A DNA stretch of 64,000 nucleotides from NCBI GenBank assembly GCA_031285565.1, contig JAITVY010000105.1, positions 1 through 64,000 on the forward strand. Direction: 5' to 3'. Each line of letters opens with the position of its first letter. Positions within the stretch are counted from its first letter, which is position 1. Shown piece after piece: positions 7,204-16,215 of this stretch. A program made the translations under genes and the position numbers. The notes under the pieces were generated by a model. The model was not told the DNA's origin. It saw only the letters and a list, made by a program, of their open reading frames with translations, and did no database searches. This DNA comes from Tannerella sp. (GTDB lineage Bacteria; Bacteroidota; Bacteroidia; Bacteroidales; Tannerellaceae).

Positions 7204-8721
7204 TTAGCTCTCTGCATTTTCGATCTTATTCAACATTTTCAATGTTGCCTTAATCGCTGCTTCTATCTGGTCGGCATCCAGGCCGCGAGTCTTAAATTCT
7301 ACCCCGGCATAGTTCCAACTGATGACGGTTTGCACGAAAGCATCCGTGCGGCCACCGGGAGGAATAGATACCGCATAGTTCGTCAACATAGGGAACGGAC
7401 GACCCAGCGATTCATAAATCTTACGAAGCGCACGAACAAATGCATCGTATTGTCCGTCACCTGTTGCCGTTTCCTCATATGCCTGTCCGTCAATCTCAAT
7501 TTTCAATGTTGCTACAGGCTTTAATCCTTGTGTCAAAGATAAGGAATAATTCATTATCTTGATATCATTATCTATGGTATCGTATCGTAAAATATCTGAA
7601 ACGATGTAAGGCAGATCTTCCTGCGTGACCATTTCTTTTTTATCTCCCAACTCAATAATACGTTCCGTAACCTTACGCATAGATTCTTCATCCATCTCAA
7701 TGCCTAATGCTTCCAGGTTTTTGCGTATATTAGCTTTCCCGGATGTTTTCCCTAAGGCGTATTCACGTGTACGACCAAATCGCTCCGGCATCAGATCATT
7801 ATAATACAGGTTGTTTTTGCTGTCACCATCTGCATGCACACCGGCACACTGTGTGAATACATTTTCTCCGACTACCGGACTATTGGGAGAAATATGAATA
7901 CCGGAATACATTTCGACGGTTTTACTTACATGGTTTATTTTTTTCTCACAAATAGCCGTTTCTTTTTTCAGCTGGTCATGCAATACAGCTACCACACTGC
8001 TCAGTGATGCATTTCCGGCACGTTCTCCAAGCCCGTTGATGGTGGCATGTACGCCATGTATACCGGCGCGAACCGCAGAAAAGACATTTCCGACCGCCAA
8101 ATCATAATCATTATGCGCATGAAAATCGAAATGCACATCCGGATAACGGTCAATCATATCTTTGCAATAAGTATATGTATTTTCCGGATTCAGGATGCCC
8201 AGGGTATCCGGTATCATAATCCGGCGGACAGGCAGTTTTACCAATGCATCCATCATTTCATATACATAATCCGGTGAATGCTGAATACCATTAGACCAAT
8301 CTTCCAGATAGATATTTACCACTATACCAACTTCAGAAGCTTTTAGTACTTCGTTGGTTATATCTTTAATATGCTGTTCCGGTGTTTTCTTTAATTGTTC
8401 AGTCAAATGCTTCAATGAACCTTTACATAATAGATTCATCACTTCACATCCGGCCGATTGTATCCACTCGATTGACATGCCGTTATCCACAAAACCAAGA
8501 ACTTCCAGTCGCGACAAAAGTCCCGCCTCAGAAGCCCAGTCTGCGATTTTCTTCACCGATTCGAATTCGCCATCCGATACACGTGCTGAAGCAATCTCGA
8601 TCCGGTCAACGTTCAATTCATTCAGTAAAAGCCTTGCAATGGCTTTTTTTTCATGAGCAGAAAAAGAAACACCACGTGTTTGTTCACCATCACGCAAGGT
8701 TGTATCCATTATTTCTATCAT
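7204..8721 (-). CDS. LeuA-family synthase, probable (R)-citramalate synthase
   Basis: A 505-residue member of the 2-isopropylmalate/citramalate/homocitrate synthase family, which condenses acetyl-CoA with a 2-keto acid. The catalytic barrel carries [18 protein letters not shown] (5-22), FDFHAHNDYDLAVGN (near 198) with the metal-binding HxH, and NGLGERAGNASL (near 229). Residues ~385-505 form the C-terminal allosteric (LeuA dimer) domain. The cluster holds a separate, canonical leuA, so this paralogue probably uses another substrate. Citramalate synthase is the best fit: it feeds LeuCDB to make 2-ketobutyrate for isoleucine, and the operon's leader peptide is rich in Ile codons. A second isopropylmalate synthase is the alternative. 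Confidence 0.8.
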   Translation of the reverse strand: MIEIMDTTLRDGEQTRGVSFSAHEKKAIARLLLNELNVDRIEIASARVSDGEFESVKKIADWASEAGLLSRLEVLGFVDNGMSIEWIQSAGCEVMNLLCKGSLKHLTEQLKKTPEQHIKDITNEVLKASEVGIVVNIYLEDWSNGIQHSPDYVYEMMDALVKLPVRRIMIPDTLGILNPENTYTYCKDMIDRYPDVHFDFHAHNDYDLAVGNVFSAVRAGIHGVHATINGLGERAGNASLSSVVAVLHDQLKKETAICEKKINHVSKTVEMYSGIHISPNSPVVGENVFTQCAGVHADGDSKNNLYYNDLMPERFGRTREYALGKTSGKANIRKNLEALGIEMDEESMRKVTERIIELGDKKEMVTQEDLPYIVSDILRYDTIDNDIKIMNYSLSLTQGLKPVATLKIEIDGQAYEETATGDGQYDAFVRALRKIYESLGRPFPMLTNYAVSIPPGGRTDAFVQTVISWNYAGVEFKTRGLDADQIEAAIKATLKMLNKIENAES

Positions 8722-8754
8722 AAGCTCTTTGTTTTTTTTATATAGTACCCCAGA

Positions 8755-8812
8755 CCCCTAAAGGGGCTTAAAGAAAAAAAGATCTACTTTCCCTTATGTT
8801 CCCCTTTAGGGG
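8755..8812. repeat. Two copies of a CCCCTAAAGGGG palindrome
   Basis: CCCCTAAAGGGG (8755-8766) and its complement-like twin CCCCTTTAGGGG (8801-8812) face each other across 34 bases in the gap between leuD and the LeuA-like gene. Together they could form one long hairpin. A similar AGCCCTGAAGGGGCT string overlaps the nrfH stop at 41519-41539. Confidence 0.6.
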
Positions 8813-8820
8813 CTAGGGCT

Positions 8821-9408
8821 TTACTTGTTGCTTTGTTCATATGCTTCGATTTTATCTTTCCGGCTCAATAAATAATCAATATCATCCAGTCCATTTAATA
8901 AACAATCCCGTTTATAGGCGTTTATCTCGAATGACTCCGATTTTCCGGTTGCATGATTCGTTATTTGTTGCTTTTCCAGGTCGACAGTCACTTCTGTCTT
9001 TGGGTTCTTTTTTACTTCCTCAAAAATATCGGCTAAAAATTCAGGAGATACTACCACCGGTAAAATCCCATTATTCAACGAGTTATTTTTGAAAATGTCG
9101 GCAAAGAAACTGGACACTACTACCCGGAAGCCATATCCGCCAATAGCCCATGCTGCATGTTCACGGCTTGAACCGCTACCGAAATTCTTCCCGGCCACCA
9201 GGATTTGTCCGCTATATGTCGGATCATTCAGCACAAACGAAGCAACCGGATTGTCTTCCTTGTCGTATCGCCAGTCGCGAAACAGATTGTCACCAAAACC
9301 ATCTTTCGATGTCGCTTTTAAAAAACGTGCCGGGATAATCTGATCCGTATCTACATTTTCTAACGGAAGCGGCACAACTGTACTTGTTATTTTATTTAAT
9401 TTCTCCAT
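8821..9408 (-). CDS. leuD: 3-isopropylmalate dehydratase, small subunit
   Basis: Partner of LeuC in the isomerisation of 2- to 3-isopropylmalate. The 195-residue length and motifs fit: [20 protein letters not shown] (12-31), [17 protein letters not shown] (near 73) containing the substrate-binding serines, and [12 protein letters not shown] (near 107). It is separated from leuC by a small lipoprotein gene, which is unusual, since the two subunits normally sit side by side. Confidence 0.97.
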   Translation of the reverse strand: MEKLNKITSTVVPLPLENVDTDQIIPARFLKATSKDGFGDNLFRDWRYDKEDNPVASFVLNDPTYSGQILVAGKNFGSGSSREHAAWAIGGYGFRVVVSSFFADIFKNNSLNNGILPVVVSPEFLADIFEEVKKNPKTEVTVDLEKQQITNHATGKSESFEINAYKRDCLLNGLDDIDYLLSRKDKIEAYEQSNK

Positions 9409-9423
9409 TATAATTATATTTTT

Positions 9424-9942
9424 CTATTCTTTGATGCGAAATAACATTTCGGTATCTATAAATATAATACCGGCATTCGGGTAACTCCCTGAAATTGTTT
9501 TAAAGCTATCTATATTTTGCCCTGTCACTTTAAATAAATATTCGTGATCAGTTTTTTTCTGAATATCAGCATTTTCATAGCCTGTCATAAAACCTTTACT
9601 GTAAATATATTCCAGACTATCCATCCCATTGTGTTCGATAAAATAAACCGATAAATTATCAAATGCTTGTCCATTCTTAAAACTAAAATCCAGATTGCTT
9701 AGTTTAAACACATACCGGTCGCCTGTATCAAATGTATTCTTGTAGAGAATGCCCGTTGAAGTTATATCATTGTTAATTAATAAAGTATCATAGACAAAGA
9801 CGTCTCCATCTTCATCCCAATCAAACCAGATAAATCTTGAATCTCCGGATATTATACATTCACACGCCATACCATGATTATCACTTTTCGAGCACGAAAA
9901 GAAAAGTAAGCCCAGGCATGCGTATAGTAGATATTTGCTCAT
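9424..9942 (-). CDS. Small lipoprotein encoded between leuC and leuD
   Basis: A 172-residue protein with a lipoprotein signal (YACLGLLFFSC, lipid-modified Cys near residue 17) and then a soluble part. ACECIISGDSRFIWFDWDED contains two further cysteines and an acidic patch. I recognise no family. The gene is on the same strand as the leu operon, seven bases from leuC and 15 bases from leuD, so it is almost certainly co-transcribed. A role in leucine synthesis is not implied by the sequence; an inserted passenger gene is more likely. Confidence 0.75.
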   Translation of the reverse strand: MSKYLLYACLGLLFFSCSKSDNHGMACECIISGDSRFIWFDWDEDGDVFVYDTLLINNDITSTGILYKNTFDTGDRYVFKLSNLDFSFKNGQAFDNLSVYFIEHNGMDSLEYIYSKGFMTGYENADIQKKTDHEYLFKVTGQNIDSFKTISGSYPNAGIIFIDTEMLFRIKE

Positions 9943-9949
9943 TGGAGTA

Positions 9950-11344
9950 TTAATTTACTGTTCTCGGATCACTGATTTTGCCGGTAACAGCAGCAGCAGC
10001 AGCTACTAACGGACCAGCCAACAACGTTCGTGCACCTGGTCCCTGGCGCCCTTCGAAGTTGCGGTTGCTGGTACTTACACTATACTTACCTGCCGGGATT
10101 TTATCTTCGTTCATAGCCAGACATGCGGAGCACCCCGGTTGACGCAGTTCGAAACCGGCTTCAACCAGTACTTTATCTAAACCTTCAGCACGGATTTGTT
10201 TTTCAACCTGCCATGATCCCGGAACAAGCCATGCAGTTACATTCGGCGCTTTCTTCTTCCCTTTTACAAACTTTGTAAAAGCGCGGAAATCTTCTATCCG
10301 GCCGTTTGTACAACTACCTAAAAAGACATAGTCAATTGGTTTACCAATGATCTTTTCTCCGGCTTTGAAGCCCATATAATCCAATGACTTTTCAAAAGAG
10401 ATATGTCCGGCTTCATCAATATTTTCCAGTGTTGGGATGGAGTCATTGATACCCATACCCATACCCGGATTTGTACCATAAGTGATCATCGGTTCAATGT
10501 CTTCGGCTTTAAACGAAATTTCTTTATCAAAGACAGCATCATCGTCCGAACGAAGTGTGCGCCAATACGCCAGCGCTTTTTCCCATTCATCGCCTTTTGG
10601 TGCAAATTCACGTCCTTTCAGATACTCAAAAGTGACTTCGTCGGGTGCAATCATACCACCACGTGCACCCATCTCAATCGATAGATTACATATCGTCAAA
10701 CGTTCTTCCATTGTGGTATTGCGGATCACTTCACCTGCATATTCAACAAAGTAGCCTGTGGCGCCCCCGGTTGTCATCCGGCTGATGATATATAAAGCAA
10801 CATCCTTGGCTGTTACGCCATCTTTCAGTTTGCCATCAACCGTGATGCGCATTGTTTTAGGCTTACGTTGCAGGATACATTGTGTTGCTAATGTCATTTC
10901 TACTTCACTGGTCCCAATTCCGAAAGCAATTGCACCCATGGCTCCGTGGGTTGATGTATGACTGTCACCGCAAACAATTGTCATACCCGGCTGGGTAAGT
11001 CCTGTTTCCGGGCCTACCACATGGATAATTCCGTTTTTAGGGTGTAACAGTCCATAATGTTCAACATTAAATTCGACAGCATTCTGCGCAAGTGTATCTA
11101 CCTGTTTTTTAGAAACCGGATCTTCAATGGGCCTGTCCTGATGCAAGGTCGGGATGTTATGATCGGGTATACATGTAATCCGTTGCGGACGGAAAGGGCG
11201 TAATCCACGTTCACGAAGTCCGGCAAAAGCCTGCGGACTGGTTACTTCATGACAGTACAGGCGATCGATATATAACTGTATGGTTCCATCAGATAATGTA
11301 TCCACTACATGTTTATTCCATATCTTTTCAAATAAAGTTTTCAT
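9950..11344 (-). CDS. leuC: 3-isopropylmalate dehydratase, large subunit
   Basis: Aconitase-family subunit of isopropylmalate isomerase, 464 residues as usual. The three cysteines that bind the 4Fe-4S cluster are seen in [14 protein letters not shown] (near 340) and PGCSACLAM (near 400). Other family stretches are [20 protein letters not shown] (near 125) and [16 protein letters not shown] (near 435). With LeuD it isomerises 2-isopropylmalate and, if the paralogous synthase makes citramalate, also that compound. It is the second structural gene of the operon, 119 bases after leuA. Confidence 0.98.
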   Translation of the reverse strand: MKTLFEKIWNKHVVDTLSDGTIQLYIDRLYCHEVTSPQAFAGLRERGLRPFRPQRITCIPDHNIPTLHQDRPIEDPVSKKQVDTLAQNAVEFNVEHYGLLHPKNGIIHVVGPETGLTQPGMTIVCGDSHTSTHGAMGAIAFGIGTSEVEMTLATQCILQRKPKTMRITVDGKLKDGVTAKDVALYIISRMTTGGATGYFVEYAGEVIRNTTMEERLTICNLSIEMGARGGMIAPDEVTFEYLKGREFAPKGDEWEKALAYWRTLRSDDDAVFDKEISFKAEDIEPMITYGTNPGMGMGINDSIPTLENIDEAGHISFEKSLDYMGFKAGEKIIGKPIDYVFLGSCTNGRIEDFRAFTKFVKGKKKAPNVTAWLVPGSWQVEKQIRAEGLDKVLVEAGFELRQPGCSACLAMNEDKIPAGKYSVSTSNRNFEGRQGPGARTLLAGPLVAAAAAVTGKISDPRTVN

Positions 11345-11463
11345 ACGTTATTTTTTATTTTTTATATTATTGTCGTATGGAAACTCGCATAAAATACAAT
11401 AATGTTGATTATGAGTATTTTGAATGCTCGTTTTCATTCTTATTCGTATATTTTGAGTTGTAA

Positions 11464-12960
11464 TTATTTGACAAATTTATTGATTGCATCGACAAAAGCT
11501 TCAACTGACGCGGCAATAATATCCGTGTTTGCTGAAAATCCATAATACATGTTGCCTTCAAACTCAACCTGCATGTGCACTTTCCCAACATCATCACTAC
11601 CTCTGTCAATGGCCTGGATCAGGAATTCCTGGATCGTCATTTGCCTGTGAATGATACTTTTTACGGCCTTAATTGCTGCGTCAACCGGACCATTCCCTGA
11701 TGCGGCAGCTTCAAACTTCTCACCGGCAATATCCAGGCAAACACTTGCTACGGATTTCACACCTACACCCGAAGTTACCTGCAGATAATCTACTTTGATC
11801 CGGTGCGTTGAAGTCCGGTCTTCACCGACAAGCATTAATACATCATCATCGTTGATGTCTTTTTTACGGTCGGCAAGTTTCAGGAACGCTTCGTATACTT
11901 TGTCCAGTTTATCACTATCCAGCTTAACCCCTAATACATTGAGACGGTGTTTCAGGGCTGCACGTCCGCTACGTGCAGTTAATACGATTGCGTTATCGTC
12001 AATTCCTACATCTTTCGGATCGATAATTTCATAGCTTTCCCGGTTTTTAAGTACGCCATCCTGGTGGATACCTGATGAGTGCGCGAAAGCATTACGTCCC
12101 ACAATCGCTTTGTTGGGTTGTACAGGCATATTCATCAGGCTGGATACCATACGGCTGATTCCATAGATTTTAGAGGTATTGATATTTGTTTCAATATTTC
12201 GCTCTTTATGGCTTTTAAAGATCATAACAACTTCTTCCAATGATGTATTACCGGCACGTTCGCCAATTCCATTGATGGTTACTTCAACCTGACGTGCTCC
12301 ATTTAGTACGCCTTGTACCGTATTGGCTGTAGCCATTCCCAGGTCGTTGTGACAATGCGTTGAAATGATCGCTTTATGAACGCCATCTACATGTTCCATC
12401 AGATATTTAATCTTTGCTCCATATTCATCGGGTAAGCAATAGCCGGTAGTGTCCGGTATATTAACAACCGTAGCGCCTGCTTTTATTACCGCTTCGACTA
12501 CTTTCGCCAGGTATTCATTATCAGTCCGTCCGGCGTCTTCGCAATAGAACTCAACATCTTCAACATATTTCTTTGCATATTTGGTGGCAGCGATAGCGCG
12601 TTCCAGTATTTCGTCCTGATTCGAATTGAATTTATGTTTGATATGGTAGTCTGAAGTTCCGATACCTGTGTGTATACGTCCCCGTTTAGCCGCTTTTAAT
12701 GCTTCGGCTGCTACCTCGATATCTTTTTCTACAGCCCGTGTTAATGCGCATATTGTAGGCCAGGTAACGGCTTTCGTTAATTCGACTACGCTTTTAAAGT
12801 CACCCGGACTGGATACCGGAAAACCAGCCTCGATCACATCTACTCCAAGTTCCTCCAATGCCCGGGCTACCTGTATTTTTTCAACTGTATTCAACTGGCA
12901 TCCGGGCACTTGTTCTCCGTCCCGCAGTGTCGTGTCAAAAATAAATAATCTGTCTGCCAT
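11464..12960 (-). CDS. leuA: 2-isopropylmalate synthase
   Basis: Committed step of leucine synthesis: 2-ketoisovalerate plus acetyl-CoA to 2-isopropylmalate. The 498-residue protein has the full barrel with [17 protein letters not shown] (8-24), the metal site [18 protein letters not shown] (near 198-215), [15 protein letters not shown] (near 228) and the C-terminal regulatory domain (~365-498) that normally binds leucine for feedback inhibition. It is first in the operon and sits directly behind the attenuator at 13001-13031. The ATG at 12960 follows the terminator by about 35 nt. Confidence 0.97.
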   Translation of the reverse strand: MADRLFIFDTTLRDGEQVPGCQLNTVEKIQVARALEELGVDVIEAGFPVSSPGDFKSVVELTKAVTWPTICALTRAVEKDIEVAAEALKAAKRGRIHTGIGTSDYHIKHKFNSNQDEILERAIAATKYAKKYVEDVEFYCEDAGRTDNEYLAKVVEAVIKAGATVVNIPDTTGYCLPDEYGAKIKYLMEHVDGVHKAIISTHCHNDLGMATANTVQGVLNGARQVEVTINGIGERAGNTSLEEVVMIFKSHKERNIETNINTSKIYGISRMVSSLMNMPVQPNKAIVGRNAFAHSSGIHQDGVLKNRESYEIIDPKDVGIDDNAIVLTARSGRAALKHRLNVLGVKLDSDKLDKVYEAFLKLADRKKDINDDDVLMLVGEDRTSTHRIKVDYLQVTSGVGVKSVASVCLDIAGEKFEAAASGNGPVDAAIKAVKSIIHRQMTIQEFLIQAIDRGSDDVGKVHMQVEFEGNMYYGFSANTDIIAASVEAFVDAINKFVK

Positions 12961-12994
12961 AATTCTATTTTATTTAATTGTTAAAGTGCGATTC

Positions 12995-13031
12995 AAAAAA
13001 AAACCTTTCTCACGGGAAGTGAGAAAGGTTT
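12995..13031 (-). terminator. Attenuator terminator in the leuA leader
   Basis: A perfect 13-bp stem (arms at 13019-13031 and 13001-13013) with a five-base loop is followed on the minus strand by a run of T. It lies between the leader peptide gene and leuA. Its first arm overlaps the 11 bases that can instead pair with 13067-13077, so terminator and antiterminator exclude each other. Confidence 0.88.
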
Positions 13032-13077
13032 TTCTTTATGATATCTATGCCAAACTACATATAACATTCTCACTTCC
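13015..13077 (-). promoter_or_regulatory. Antiterminator pairing of the leu attenuator
   Basis: On the transcript GGAAGTGAGAA (13077-13067), spanning the stop codon of the leader peptide, is perfectly complementary to TTCTCACTTCC (13025-13015). That second segment includes part of the first terminator arm. A ribosome stalled on the Ile/Leu codons leaves the first segment free to pair. One that reaches the stop codon covers it and lets the terminator form. Confidence 0.8.
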
Positions 13078-13141
13078 TATCCTGTCCCCAGAGTAGAATA
13101 ATAATAGAAATGTTAATAATATTGTTTGTAAAATTCTGCAT
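13070..13141 (-). CDS. Ile/Leu-rich leader peptide of the leu operon
   Basis: A 23-codon frame opens with ATG at 13141-13139 and ends with TGA at 13072-13070. Residues 8-17 read IINISIIILL, so six Ile and two Leu fall within ten codons, followed by WGQDRK. It begins about 17 nt after the predicted transcription start and its stop codon lies in the antiterminator segment. This is the arrangement of a translated attenuator that senses charged branched-chain tRNAs, here isoleucine more than leucine. Confidence 0.85.
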   Translation of the reverse strand: MQNFTNNIINISIIILLWGQDRK

Positions 13142-13164
13142 AACTTGATTTCTGTTTACGGATG

Positions 13165-13196
13165 CAAAGATAGCGTGTATTTTGAGAACACCAAAA
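13165..13196 (-). promoter_or_regulatory. Consensus promoter of the leu operon
   Basis: On the minus strand TTTTG (13196-13192), a 19-nt spacer and TATCTTTG (13172-13165) match both boxes of the Bacteroides consensus exactly. The predicted start lies near 13159, just before the leader peptide. Confidence 0.85.
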
Positions 13197-13461
13197 TAAT
13201 TTACAACTTTTTCCTGATAAATCTTTCAGTTTATAATCAAAAGTCCGTTTTATCCTATAAATTGTCACTTATCGCTCTGTGTATCCTGCAAACGTTTACT
13301 GCTATGGAACGATCAAAGATTGGCTGTAACCACATGAAAACCGGACATCCTGAAAACGCATAACTATAATGATATCATTTTAATAAATTGTCTCACTGTA
13401 GATTCGATATGATGAATATATTTTTATGTTCTTTGGCAGTACCTTGTGCTAAACATTTTAT
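13197..13461. other. Gene-free stretch between leu promoter and DUF4251 gene
   Basis: This AT-rich stretch separates two divergent transcription units. Apart from the -33 box of the leu promoter at its left end and the -7 box of the next gene at its right end, I see no gene, repeat or hairpin of note. Confidence 0.6.
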
Positions 13462-13469
13462 TATTTTTG
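13462..13469 (+). promoter_or_regulatory. -7 box upstream of the DUF4251 gene
   Basis: TATTTTTG fits TAnnTTTG and lies 38 nt before the ATG at 13508. No TTTG with correct spacing is present upstream. Confidence 0.45.
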
Positions 13470-13507
13470 CTTGTTTAAATAATAAGGATAATAATATATA
13501 GTAAATT

Positions 13508-14053
13508 ATGAAACCAATAGTAATATTTTTAGGAATAATTGCATGTGTGCTTACCGGTTGTAAGACGACCCAGGATCCTGCTAAAATTGCAGAAAAAGAA
13601 GCGCAGGAAGCACAGGATAAGATTTGGTATGATGCTGCAGTAAAATCATTGAACGATCGTGAATTTGTGCTCGAGGCTGACCGTGTTAATTTTAGAGGGG
13701 GGCGTTTTATATACGTCACATCTAATACAAATTTTGTATCTATGCATGGGGATAAAGCTACGATTCAAATGGCATTCAACTCTCCTTACGCCGGTCCGAA
13801 CGGGATAGGAGGGATTACTGTAGACGGCACAGCTTCTAATATAAAAATGGATACGGATAGTAAAGGGAATGTTACATTCAGTATGATGGTACAGGGGGTT
13901 GCAGTGTCAGCTAACGTCACACTCCGGATGACAAACGGCAGTAATAAATGTACGGCTACTGTAAGTCCGAATTTTAGCGGAAACCGGATTGATTTTACGG
14001 GTTCGCTGTATCATGAGTCAGAGTCTAATGTGTTTAAAGGACGGTCTTTGTAA
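13508..14053 (+). CDS. DUF4251-family lipoprotein
   Basis: A 181-residue secreted lipoprotein. The signal ends in CVLTGC (Cys near residue 18). A short charged helical stretch follows (PAKIAEKEAQEAQDKIWYDA), then a beta-rich domain with FVLEADRVNFRGGRFIYV (about 52-69), NFVSMHGDKATIQMAF and PNGIGGITVDGTASNI. This matches the Bacteroidales family DUF4251, whose function is unknown. It is monocistronic, with the convergent TPR-like gene ending 30 bases downstream. Confidence 0.85.
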   Translation: MKPIVIFLGIIACVLTGCKTTQDPAKIAEKEAQEAQDKIWYDAAVKSLNDREFVLEADRVNFRGGRFIYVTSNTNFVSMHGDKATIQMAFNSPYAGPNGIGGITVDGTASNIKMDTDSKGNVTFSMMVQGVAVSANVTLRMTNGSNKCTATVSPNFSGNRIDFTGSLYHESESNVFKGRSL

Positions 14054-14083
14054 GATTTGGCTGTTATGAGACGAATAGAACCC

Positions 14084-16042
14084 TCATAACTTTATTGATT
14101 TTATTTTATGATATGCATTCGCTATTTCCGGCATCGGATAATCTTTCCATTTGGCGACCAATAGGGACACGTCATTCAGCAACCGTTCAATCTCTTTAGC
14201 TGATTTTTTTGCCGGAGAGCCAAACAGTGAAAATGTTTTCTTGGGTGTTTTATCTCTCAGATCTATTGCGTGATTTTGTGCGGCGAGAGCCAATCGCTTG
14301 GCAATTTCCAACCCCAGTGGGTTCTCGTCGATTTCTAATGAGGCATTTACATACTTCCGGTAGAGTTCTTTAAGCATCTGATATTTTTCTTCGGCATGGA
14401 TAAAATCTCCTTTATCGGAATAATCATAATGTGTATTATAAAGCTGCTTAACCTGACGTAGCACGACTTCGGCCGGAATATCGGGGTGACATAGTAATTC
14501 TGTGTGTAATTGATGACATTGTTCAACGTGTTCAAAGTCTTTATTCTCTAGTAGTTTGACGATCAGATTATACAAGCCTCGTGAAATCTGATTAAATGTA
14601 TCCGTGTCCCATGGCTGCGGCATAGAAGCTGCAATCTGCATAAATCCCAGGCTTTCATCTTTATCCGTCAATTGCTCTGCAATAAAAACAAGCGCCCGTG
14701 CATATTCCTCTTTCAGAGAACTGATTTTCGGATAACCGTTCACTAACTTTTTCAATTCCTCCAGGTAATATCCCTGGTATGTCTGACGATTATTATCCAT
14801 CCCGATACAGACCAGATCAGCAAGCGCCACTGCGTAGTTGTATTTGATCGACGTGTCTTCATCACGTTCGATCATGTATTTGAGCTGACGCAACGCTTCT
14901 TCACGAAAAGACGGTTCACGAACTTCTTCACTGTCAGTGGCAATTCCTCTCAGAACCATACTGATGTAGTTTGTTAAATCGCTCTTGATCTCCTTATACT
15001 TCCCGGATAATTGCTCTAATGCTTCTTTGCATTTTACGGCTTCTTTAAATTCCAGTTGCTTCAAATGGCGGATGGCAATTGCATAGATCGCTCGTGCATA
15101 ACACTCGGCGACATCAGGATGCTGCGTATCTGCCTCCATCTGTTTGAGTTCATCATATTTAAGTAGTGCGGCGTCTATCTGCTTAGTCAACACATAATGG
15201 TTGAACAAGGCTATTAAAATCTCAGCCATCCGCTTCCGTACAATCTCTTTGGTGCGCTCGTCTGTTTCTTTCAGCAGCAGATGGCGATGTGTGGCGCTTA
15301 GTTCTTCTGCTTTCCGGATCTGTTCATGTTCTATATTTAATTCAACTAATGTTTCGGTCAGGCCGGAGATTGTCCGAATGATGCCCTCATCTGTATCATT
15401 CGGGATCTGTCTGGCAGTATCAAACCACTCGTTGGCCGATTCGTAATCATCTTGTTTGATATAAAACTCGATCCAGTATGAAAAAGCGCGGACATATAGG
15501 TAAGTCATATATTCATTTGCAGCATACGGCAAATAGAATTTGTGTAATTCTTTAAAGATTTGGTCGGCTTCTTCCTCCATTTCTATCCGGAGATAATAGT
15601 AGACAAAGTCGACGAACGCACGCATCAGACTTTCTTCGAGTTCGCAGTGAGGGTTTTTCCGGACTAATTGTTTCAGTGTATCGTGTAACTCGCAGGCTCT
15701 GTCGAGATTCTCATTTTCATCCAGCAGATAGCCGTCTCCTGCAAGATAAACCAATGCATCGACATAAATCCGGGTGATGGCACAATCGTTGGTTTGCTCG
15801 TGAAGCCGGCATAAATCAGCCAGGTGCTTTTCGGCTTTCGGTGATGCGCCGTAGTCGGCAAACGCCTCAATCAGGCGGTATTTGGCATGAGCCAGATTTT
15901 CCTGTTGTCGGCCATTTCCATTCTTTTTGCATGAAACAGCATATTGATCAACGTATTCAACGGCTTCTTTGAAATCCGTATCATCACAATATTCGATTAA
16001 CTCCTCAACTTTTTCAATTAACTCTCCTAATGTATTATCCAT
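14084..16042 (-). CDS. Large helical-repeat (TPR-like) cytoplasmic protein
   Basis: A 652-residue protein read from MDNTLGELIEKVEELIEYC. An upstream in-frame ATG at 16093 would add 17 residues (IYIYHRFTFCSSKYEK) unlike the rest, so I prefer 16042. There is no signal peptide or membrane segment. The sequence is almost entirely amphipathic helix pairs with Ala/Leu/Tyr spacing of degenerate TPR units, for example LAHAKYRLIEAFADYGASPK and VAECYARAIYAIAIRHLKQL. A charged stretch near 605 (SLFGSPAKKSAKEIE) breaks the pattern. It presumably serves as a scaffold; no family or partner could be named. Confidence 0.75.
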   Translation of the reverse strand: MDNTLGELIEKVEELIEYCDDTDFKEAVEYVDQYAVSCKKNGNGRQQENLAHAKYRLIEAFADYGASPKAEKHLADLCRLHEQTNDCAITRIYVDALVYLAGDGYLLDENENLDRACELHDTLKQLVRKNPHCELEESLMRAFVDFVYYYLRIEMEEEADQIFKELHKFYLPYAANEYMTYLYVRAFSYWIEFYIKQDDYESANEWFDTARQIPNDTDEGIIRTISGLTETLVELNIEHEQIRKAEELSATHRHLLLKETDERTKEIVRKRMAEILIALFNHYVLTKQIDAALLKYDELKQMEADTQHPDVAECYARAIYAIAIRHLKQLEFKEAVKCKEALEQLSGKYKEIKSDLTNYISMVLRGIATDSEEVREPSFREEALRQLKYMIERDEDTSIKYNYAVALADLVCIGMDNNRQTYQGYYLEELKKLVNGYPKISSLKEEYARALVFIAEQLTDKDESLGFMQIAASMPQPWDTDTFNQISRGLYNLIVKLLENKDFEHVEQCHQLHTELLCHPDIPAEVVLRQVKQLYNTHYDYSDKGDFIHAEEKYQMLKELYRKYVNASLEIDENPLGLEIAKRLALAAQNHAIDLRDKTPKKTFSLFGSPAKKSAKEIERLLNDVSLLVAKWKDYPMPEIANAYHKIKSIKL

Positions 16043-16140
16043 TTTTTCGTATTTTGATGAGCAAAACGTAAACCGGTGGTAAATATATATCAAAAGTTAA
16101 AGTTATTAAAGTTTTAGTGAGACATGGATGACTTGATTCT

Positions 16141-16175
16141 AAAAAAAAAGGCCGCCCCCAAAATGGAGACAGCCT
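16141..16175 (-). terminator. Strong terminator after the DUF6266 gene
   Basis: On the minus strand AGGCTGTCTCC, the loop ATTTTG and GGGGCGGCCT form an 11-bp stem with three G-U pairs, followed by nine T. It lies about 40 nt after the stop codon at 16216. Confidence 0.9.
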
Positions 16176-16215
16176 GATTCCAATTATTGATATGATTAAA
16201 AAAAGATTTTTAAAA

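Noticed and set aside
8354-8723. Long plus-strand frames opposite the LeuA-like gene
   Set aside because: They mirror the codon structure of the real minus-strand gene and match no family.
12961-13200. T-box riboswitch upstream of leuA
   Set aside because: No T-box consensus or specifier stem is visible, whereas a translated Ile/Leu leader with terminator and antiterminator explains the region fully.
13393-13719. 108-codon minus-strand frame across the DUF4251 gene start
   Set aside because: It is antisense to a recognised lipoprotein gene and has no independent support.
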